From Duganella sp. CF517 (GTDB lineage: Bacteria > Pseudomonadota > Gammaproteobacteria > Burkholderiales > Burkholderiaceae_D), in contig NZ_FODC01000004.1 of assembly GCF_900110275.1 (NCBI RefSeq), positions 186,001 through 250,000 on the forward strand: a stretch of 64,000 bases of DNA. Direction: 5' to 3'. Shown piece after piece: positions 59,129-64,000 of the stretch. Below the pieces are notes generated by a model. It ran no database searches. It worked only from the letters and a program-made list of their open reading frames with translations, and was not told where the DNA came from. The translations under genes and the position numbers were made by a program. Every line of letters starts with the position of its first letter. Position 1 is the stretch's first letter.

Positions 59129-60547
59129 TCAGTGGCTGGTTTTACGGGCCGGCTTGCCCTTGGCGGCGTCGCGCGGCACGCGCGCCTTGACCAGCGTCAC
59201 CGGCCCGCCCTTGGCGGCGTTGGCCGCGCCGGCGCGCTTGTAGCCGGACTTGGCGACCTTGCCGGCGGCGCGCTCGGCCTCGAAGGCCATCGTCGCGTTG
59301 TCGGCCACCTCGGGCGCGATGTCCAGGTAGGCCGAGGTCGACACCTTGGGCACCAGGATGGTCGAACCGGCCTTGAGCATCGAGCGCTGCGGGATGTTGT
59401 TGGCCTGGCGGATCACTTCCGGCGTGGTGTGGAAGCGCGACGCCAGCGCGCCGATGCTTTCGCGCGCGCTGGTGATCTTGTGCGTGGTCCAGGTCGACAA
59501 ATCCTTGCCCCATTGCGCCAGGTTCAGCTGGAACTTGGCGGCGTTTTCCTTCGGCAACAGGATCTTGGTCTGCTCGTCGCCGGTGATGACCGGGCGCTTG
59601 AACTGCGGGTTGAGCGCCTTGAACTCGGCCACCGACAGTTCGGCCAGCTGGGCGGCGATGGTCAGATCGATGTCGCTGGTCTTGTCAATGGCGGTGAAGT
59701 AGGGCGTGTTGTCGACCGGCGGCAGGGTCACGCCGAACTGGGTCGGGTTGCCGATGATGTTTTTGACGGCTTGCAGTTTCGGCACGTATTCGCGCGTCTC
59801 GGTCGGCATCAGCTCCGCCAGGCTCTGGAAATCGGTCGGCTTGCCGGCCGCCTGGTTCTTGGCGATGGCGCGCTGCACCGAGCCTTCGCCCCAGTTGTAG
59901 GCGGCCAGCGCCAGTTGCCAGTCGCCGAACATGTCGTACAGGCGCTGCAGATAGGTCAGCGCGGCGTCGGTCGAGGCCAGGATGCCGCGGCGGTCGTCCT
60001 TGAAGGCGTCCTGCTTGAGGTTGAAGTCGCGTCCGGTGCCGGGCACGAACTGCCACATGCCGGCGGCGTTGGCGTGCGACAGCGCCTCCGGGTTGAAGGC
60101 CGATTCGATGAACGGCAGCAGCGCCAGCTCGGTCGGCATGCCGCGCTTTTCCAGCTCGGTGACGACGTGGAACAGGTAGCGCGAGGCGCGCCCGGTGGTG
60201 ATGGCCATGTGGTCGGGACGGGCCGTGTACCACTTGGTGTGCTTGGACACGAGGTCGTTGTTAAGGTCCGGAATGGCGTAGCCGCTGCGGATGCGGCCCC
60301 ACACGTCCTTCTCGCGGAACGCATCGTCGTCGGCCGCTTTGGCCGGCTTGTTGATTTTCAGGGAGGACAGGTCGAGGGCGGGGGACTTCGGCAGGGCGGT
60401 CAGCTGGGCCGGCGCGGCCGGCATCGGCATGGACAGCGCCAGGCCCGCCGCCTCGTCGTAGGCGTGGCTGGCGGTCGGCGACAACAGCACCAACAGAGTC
60501 GCCAGGGGCGCCGCCAGCGCGGCGCGTTTAGGAATTCGAGGATGCAT
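59129..60547 (-). CDS. Membrane-associated lytic transglycosylase, MltD-like, with LysM
   Basis: 472 residues: signal peptide (about 8-29, cleavage after SHA), SLT domain with catalytic glutamate in LPFIESAFNP and the motif ANAAGMWQFVPGTGRDFNL, then NWGEGSVQRAI, and C-terminal LysM-type repeats near 340-410 (STWTTHKITSARESIGALA, NIPQRSMLKAGSTILVP). MltD-type enzymes cleave peptidoglycan with formation of 1,6-anhydromuramic acid. Start set by the signal peptide. The Lys/Ala-rich tail is typical of this clade. Confidence 0.9.
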   Translation of the reverse strand: MHPRIPKRAALAAPLATLLVLLSPTASHAYDEAAGLALSMPMPAAPAQLTALPKSPALDLSSLKINKPAKAADDDAFREKDVWGRIRSGYAIPDLNNDLVSKHTKWYTARPDHMAITTGRASRYLFHVVTELEKRGMPTELALLPFIESAFNPEALSHANAAGMWQFVPGTGRDFNLKQDAFKDDRRGILASTDAALTYLQRLYDMFGDWQLALAAYNWGEGSVQRAIAKNQAAGKPTDFQSLAELMPTETREYVPKLQAVKNIIGNPTQFGVTLPPVDNTPYFTAIDKTSDIDLTIAAQLAELSVAEFKALNPQFKRPVITGDEQTKILLPKENAAKFQLNLAQWGKDLSTWTTHKITSARESIGALASRFHTTPEVIRQANNIPQRSMLKAGSTILVPKVSTSAYLDIAPEVADNATMAFEAERAAGKVAKSGYKRAGAANAAKGGPVTLVKARVPRDAAKGKPARKTSH

Positions 60548-60774
60548 AGTTTTCCATTGTTGTCGACTGTGAAACATCGAACCGACCATGAATAAACGTG
60601 GAGTGTACGAAGGTCGTCCTGATGAGTCAAGGATTATGTCAGGCATGTGACCTTTATTTTATGCAACAGTTCCCGACAGATAAGCCGAAGATCGCCGCAA
60701 AATGCGCGGAGTATGAGATGGCGCAAAGAATGCGTACAATTCCGCCTTTAAGAGAGTCTTCAAGGAACCGCATC

Positions 60775-61335
60775 ATGAGTACTAGCGCCACCGATCACGC
60801 CGCCGTCGTCGCCAACACCGTCGCCTGGCTGGAAAAGGCCGTCATCGGCCTGAACCTGTGTCCGTTCGCCAAGGCGGTCCACGTCAAGGGGCAGATCCGT
60901 TACGTGGTGTCGGACGCCGACACGCCGGAGGCATTGCTGGAAAAGCTGATGGAGGAGCTGCAATACCTGGCCGACGCCGACCCCGAGCAGGTCGACACCA
61001 CCCTGCTGATCCACCCGCGCGTGCTGGCCGACTTCGAGGACTACAACGAGTTTCTCGACGTCGCCGACGCCGCGCTGGAGGACTTGCAGCTCGACGGCGA
61101 ATTGCAGGTGGCCAGCTTCCACCCGGACTACCAGTTCGCCGACACCCACAAGAACGATATCGAGAACTACACCAACCGCTCGCCGTACCCGACGCTGCAC
61201 CTGCTGCGCGAGGACAGCGTCGAGCGCGCCGTCGAGGCGTTCCCGGAGGCGGCGGACATCTTCGAGAAGAACATCGCCACCTTGCGCGCGCTCGGGCACG
61301 ACGCCTGGGACAAGTTGCTCGAGGTGAAGGGATGA
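60775..61335 (+). CDS. DUF1415 family protein
   Basis: 186 residues: TVAWLEKAVIGLNLCPFAKAV, VDTTLLIHPRVLADFEDYNEFLD, VASFHPDYQFADT and NRSPYPTLHLLREDSVERAVE, the standard DUF1415 set. Function unknown; a conserved Cys (NLCPFA) is notable. AAGGA precedes this ATG. The DUF1289 gene overlaps its stop by 4 nt. Confidence 0.88.
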   Translation: MSTSATDHAAVVANTVAWLEKAVIGLNLCPFAKAVHVKGQIRYVVSDADTPEALLEKLMEELQYLADADPEQVDTTLLIHPRVLADFEDYNEFLDVADAALEDLQLDGELQVASFHPDYQFADTHKNDIENYTNRSPYPTLHLLREDSVERAVEAFPEAADIFEKNIATLRALGHDAWDKLLEVKG

Positions 61336-61532
61336 GCGAAGGCAAGGGCGAGCCGCCGGTCCGGCCGGACACGCCGTGCGTGGCCGTGTGCTCGACCACC
61401 TTCGACGAAATTTGCCGCGGCTGCGGGCGCAGCGTGGTGGAGGTGGCGCATTGGGTGTCGATGAGCGCCGAGCAGAAGGAAATCGTCTGGCAGCGCATCC
61501 TGGCGCAGGGCTACCCGCGCCGCAACAAATAA
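61332..61532 (+). CDS. DUF1289 family cysteine-rich small protein
   Basis: 66 residues with four cysteines in the DUF1289 pattern (CVAVCSTTFDEICRGCGR), probably binding zinc or an Fe-S cluster. The ATGA overlap with the DUF1415 stop indicates translational coupling; the two families often co-occur. Confidence 0.83.
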   Translation: MSEGKGEPPVRPDTPCVAVCSTTFDEICRGCGRSVVEVAHWVSMSAEQKEIVWQRILAQGYPRRNK

Positions 61533-61553
61533 GCCCCGCGCGGCCCGCGGGGC
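61533..61553. terminator. GC hairpin between convergent genes
   Basis: A perfect 8-bp stem (GCCCCGCG/CGCGGGGC) with a 5-nt loop directly after the DUF1289 stop. It lacks a T-run on either strand, so termination would be weak or Rho-assisted. Confidence 0.4.
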
Positions 61554-61566
61554 GTGCTTCAACCGA

Positions 61567-62076
61567 TCAATACGTGCCGATGAAATTCTTCTTGCCGATG
61601 TCCAGGCCGTTGTGGCGCAGGATGTCGTAGGCGGTGGTGGCGTGGAAGAAGAAATGCGGCAGCGCGTAGTGGAACAGATACGTCTGGCCGGTGAAGTGCT
61701 TGGTCTTCTCGCCGCTGCCGGTGGTGATGGCGCGCGCCTCGCTGCCGGCGATGGTGTCCTGCGGCACGCTGTCGATGTAGGCCAGGGTCTTGACGATGCG
61801 CGCCTTCAGGTCGGCGAACGTCACTTCGGTGTCCTCGTACGACGGCACGTCCAGGCCGCCCAGGCGCGCGGCCGCGCCCTTGGCGAAGTCGCAGGCGATC
61901 TGGATCTGGCGCGTGAACGGCAGCATGTCGGGGAACAGGCGGAACTGCAGCAGCGCGGCCGGCTCGATCTTTTTCTCGGTGGCGTGGGCCTCGGCCTTGT
62001 CCAGGATGGCCAGCAGGCTGTTCAGAATCTGCTTGAACACGGGAATCGAGGCGGAATACATGGAAAAAGTGGTCAT
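61567..62076 (-). CDS. DUF1993 family protein
   Basis: 169 residues, DinB-like four-helix fold: MYSASIPVFKQILNSLLAILDKAE, FRLFPDMLPFTRQIQIACDFAKGAAARL in segments, and FFFHATTAYDILRHNG with the conserved His. Function unknown; some members are predicted metal-binding. Convergent with DUF1289 and separated from the PAS sensor gene by about 195 bp. Confidence 0.87.
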   Translation of the reverse strand: MTTFSMYSASIPVFKQILNSLLAILDKAEAHATEKKIEPAALLQFRLFPDMLPFTRQIQIACDFAKGAAARLGGLDVPSYEDTEVTFADLKARIVKTLAYIDSVPQDTIAGSEARAITTGSGEKTKHFTGQTYLFHYALPHFFFHATTAYDILRHNGLDIGKKNFIGTY

Positions 62077-62271
62077 GGCGGGGTCCTATTGGAAGATCGA
62101 TTGGAAGATCGATGTGGAAATTGAGCCGCGATAATAGCCCGCCCCGAGGTTTTTTGCTTGGCGCGTAACTTGCAGGGCAGTTTTCCGTGCATAATTCCAC
62201 TAAGTAATTTTGTAACACGACCCCGACGACGATGCGACCTTTCCCCCTGCCGCGACTTTGCTCGCCCCTCG

Positions 62272-64000
62272 ATGACTAGCGTGATCCAGCGTCTGCGAAG
62301 CCGCCTGGGCGCGCTGTACGGGCTGTCGATCTACGGCGCCTTGCTGCTGGTCGTGTTCGGCGGCCTGGTGATCCCGGCCATCATCGGCAGCTATTTGCTC
62401 ATCGGCGTGCACGAACAGCAGTCGGCCCGCGTCGCGCTCGACGAGTCGCTCCAGCGCAACGCCGACATCCTGGCGCTGGGCATGCAGGAATCGCTGTGGA
62501 ACATGAACACCGAATCGGCCCGTTCGCTGGTCGAATCGGTCATGCGCGACCGCTCGGTGTTGCAGGTGCAGGTGGTCGGCCAGGCCGACGCCCAGTTCAT
62601 GCACATGCGCTCGCCGCGCCGCGCGGCCGGCAACGTCTACCGCGCCGAGCGCGAAATCCTGGTGCGCGGCGAGCAGATCGGCCGCATCCTGGTCGAGATG
62701 GACGACGCCCGCAGCCAGCAGGAGCTGCGCGGGAAACAATGGTCCTACGTGTTCGTGCTGGCCGCGCAGCTGACCGTGTCGCTGCTGCTGATCGTGCTGT
62801 TCCTCAATTCGCGCCTGATCAAGCCGCTGCGCAAGCTGATGGGCTTTTCCGACCGCCTCTCGCGCGGCGACTTCGAGACCCGGCTCGACCTCGCCGGCAG
62901 CGACGAGCTCGGCCGCCTGGCCCAGCAGCTCGAGCAGATGCGCGTGGCCATCAAGCGCCTGTTCGAGGACGTCGGCCAGCGCGAGGAGCGCTTCCGCACC
63001 ATCGTCACGCAGGTGCCGGGCGCGGTGTTCCGCTTCCGCCCGGACGGGCCGATCGACTTCGTCTCGGACGCCATCGAGGACATCGCCGGCTACCCGGCGG
63101 CCCAGTTCATGCGCGGCAACACCGACGCCTGGACCAACCTGATTGCCCCGCAGGACCGCAAGCGCCACCGCCACGCGGTCACGCAGGCGCTCGGCGACGG
63201 CCTGCCGTACGAGGTCGAATACCGCATCGTCGACGCCGCCGGCACCGAACGCTGGCTGGCCGAGAACGGCCAGCCGCAGCCGCGCGGCGCCGACGGCAGC
63301 TCGCCCTGGGTCGACGGCATCATCGCCGACATCAGCCAGCGCAAGCACAACGAGATGCGCATCGAGGGCCTGCTGGCCGAGCAAAGCGCCATCCTCGACA
63401 ACGTCATGTTCGGCGTCATGTTCGTGCGCAACCGGCGCATCGTCTCGGTCAACCGCCGCTGCGAGGAATTGTTCGGCTACGAGCCGGGTGCGATGACGGG
63501 CGCCTCGACCGCGATCCTGTTCCCCGACCCGTTCGAGTACGAGGCCGCCGGCGCGCGCCAGTACCCGTCGCTGGCCGAGGGCGACTACTTCAACGAGGAG
63601 CGCAACTACCGGCGCGGCGACGGCAGCACCTTCTGGTGCATGGTCAGCGGCTACGCGCTCGACCGGCACCGCGCCAACGAGGGCAGCATCTGGGTCTACG
63701 CCGACATCACCGCGCGCAAGGAGGCCGAGGAAAAGCTGCGCCTGTCGGCCACCGTCATCGAGCACATCGCCGACGGCGTGGTGGTGCTCGACAAGGAAGG
63801 CACCATCGTCGCCATCAACCCGGCCTTCAGCCAGATCACCGGCTACTCCGAGGCCGAGGCGCTGGGCCGGCACTACTCGTTGACGCGCTCGGGCCGCCAC
63901 GAGCAGCAATTCTACGACGGCATGTGGCAAGAGCAGGTCGACACCGGCTTCTGGCGCGGCGAGTTGTGGAGCCAGCGCAAGAACGGCGAGCAGTATCTGG
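62272..64000 (+). CDS. Membrane PAS-repeat sensor protein (cut by window edge)
   Basis: At least 576 residues, reading open to the edge. TM1 about 20-45, an extracytoplasmic region with ADILALGMQESLWNMNTESARSL, TM2 about 160-183, HAMP about 185-235, then three PAS/PAC units (about 240-360, 375-490, from 495). The C-terminal output (GGDEF, EAL or kinase) lies beyond the window. No Shine-Dalgarno precedes the ATG; a GTG at 62281 is possible. A large antisense frame here is a shadow. Confidence 0.8.
   Translation, partial: MTSVIQRLRSRLGALYGLSIYGALLLVVFGGLVIPAIIGSYLLIGVHEQQSARVALDESLQRNADILALGMQESLWNMNTESARSLVESVMRDRSVLQVQVVGQADAQFMHMRSPRRAAGNVYRAEREILVRGEQIGRILVEMDDARSQQELRGKQWSYVFVLAAQLTVSLLLIVLFLNSRLIKPLRKLMGFSDRLSRGDFETRLDLAGSDELGRLAQQLEQMRVAIKRLFEDVGQREERFRTIVTQVPGAVFRFRPDGPIDFVSDAIEDIAGYPAAQFMRGNTDAWTNLIAPQDRKRHRHAVTQALGDGLPYEVEYRIVDAAGTERWLAENGQPQPRGADGSSPWVDGIIADISQRKHNEMRIEGLLAEQSAILDNVMFGVMFVRNRRIVSVNRRCEELFGYEPGAMTGASTAILFPDPFEYEAAGARQYPSLAEGDYFNEERNYRRGDGSTFWCMVSGYALDRHRANEGSIWVYADITARKEAEEKLRLSATVIEHIADGVVVLDKEGTIVAINPAFSQITGYSEAEALGRHYSLTRSGRHEQQFYDGMWQEQVDTGFWRGELWSQRKNGEQYL

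Noticed and set aside
62200-63930. A 576-codon minus-strand frame at the right edge
   Set aside because: It mirrors the plus-strand TM-HAMP-PAS protein, which has recognisable domains and stays open to the window edge.

Overview
The window reads as a chromosome segment of a high-GC betaproteobacterium, most likely Oxalobacteraceae (Massilia/Duganella/Janthinobacterium group). This is inferred from protein similarity as I recognise it, from dense gene packing, and from the mix of PAS/GGDEF signalling proteins, a FecI-type iron module and Burkholderiales-typical DUF families. I see no tRNA, rRNA, IS element, prophage or CRISPR array. About 62 protein genes are supported, two of them cut by the window edges.

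Layout. 0-2 kb: glucarate dehydratase (partial) divergent from a LacI-type regulator, with a clear operator between them. 2-10 kb: a spermidine-synthase-like protein, a catalytically degenerate GGDEF membrane protein, exopolyphosphatase, and a periplasmic binding protein/hybrid kinase/receiver operon. 10-16 kb: a histone-H1-like protein, ornithine-lipid acyltransferase OlsB behind a tandem PHO box, FdhD with a YdeP-type formate dehydrogenase, and a TetR/DUF1348 pair with its operator. 16-22 kb: a PAS-GGDEF-EAL protein, a DUF1501/DUF1800 pair and an exported TPR protein. 22-29 kb: a five-gene PhnCDE-like oxyanion transporter divergent from egtD-egtB. 29-36 kb: a Fur-box-preceded fecI-fecR-TonB receptor-PepSY iron module. 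36-39 kb: leuA with a leucine-codon leader peptide. 39.7-43 kb: selD-senB divergent from senA. 43-54 kb: amidohydrolase, malic enzyme, glutamate dehydrogenase, LysR, MarR/MFS, a cation/proton antiporter, and an ECF sigma/small membrane protein/MFS operon. 54-64 kb: an aspartic protease, an RhlE-type helicase, a REPIN-like inverted repeat, fabI, a lytic transglycosylase, DUF1415/DUF1289/DUF1993 proteins and a partial PAS sensor.

The standout system is selenium metabolism. SelD (as SenC) makes selenophosphate, the glycosyltransferase-like SenB turns it into a selenosugar, and the EgtB paralogue SenA joins this to hercynine to give selenoneine. EgtD, 13 kb away in the same window, supplies hercynine. 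The transporter divergent from egtD belongs to the PhnD family that includes proteins proposed to import selenium oxyanions. The window may therefore encode import, activation, sugar transfer and C-Se bond formation together with the parallel ergothioneine branch (EgtB). The transporter link is inference.

Regulation is unusually legible: PHO boxes before ppx and olsB, a Fur box before fecI, palindromic operators for the LacI, TetR, MarR and LysR regulators, and a leu attenuator-type leader peptide rich in the rare codon CTA.
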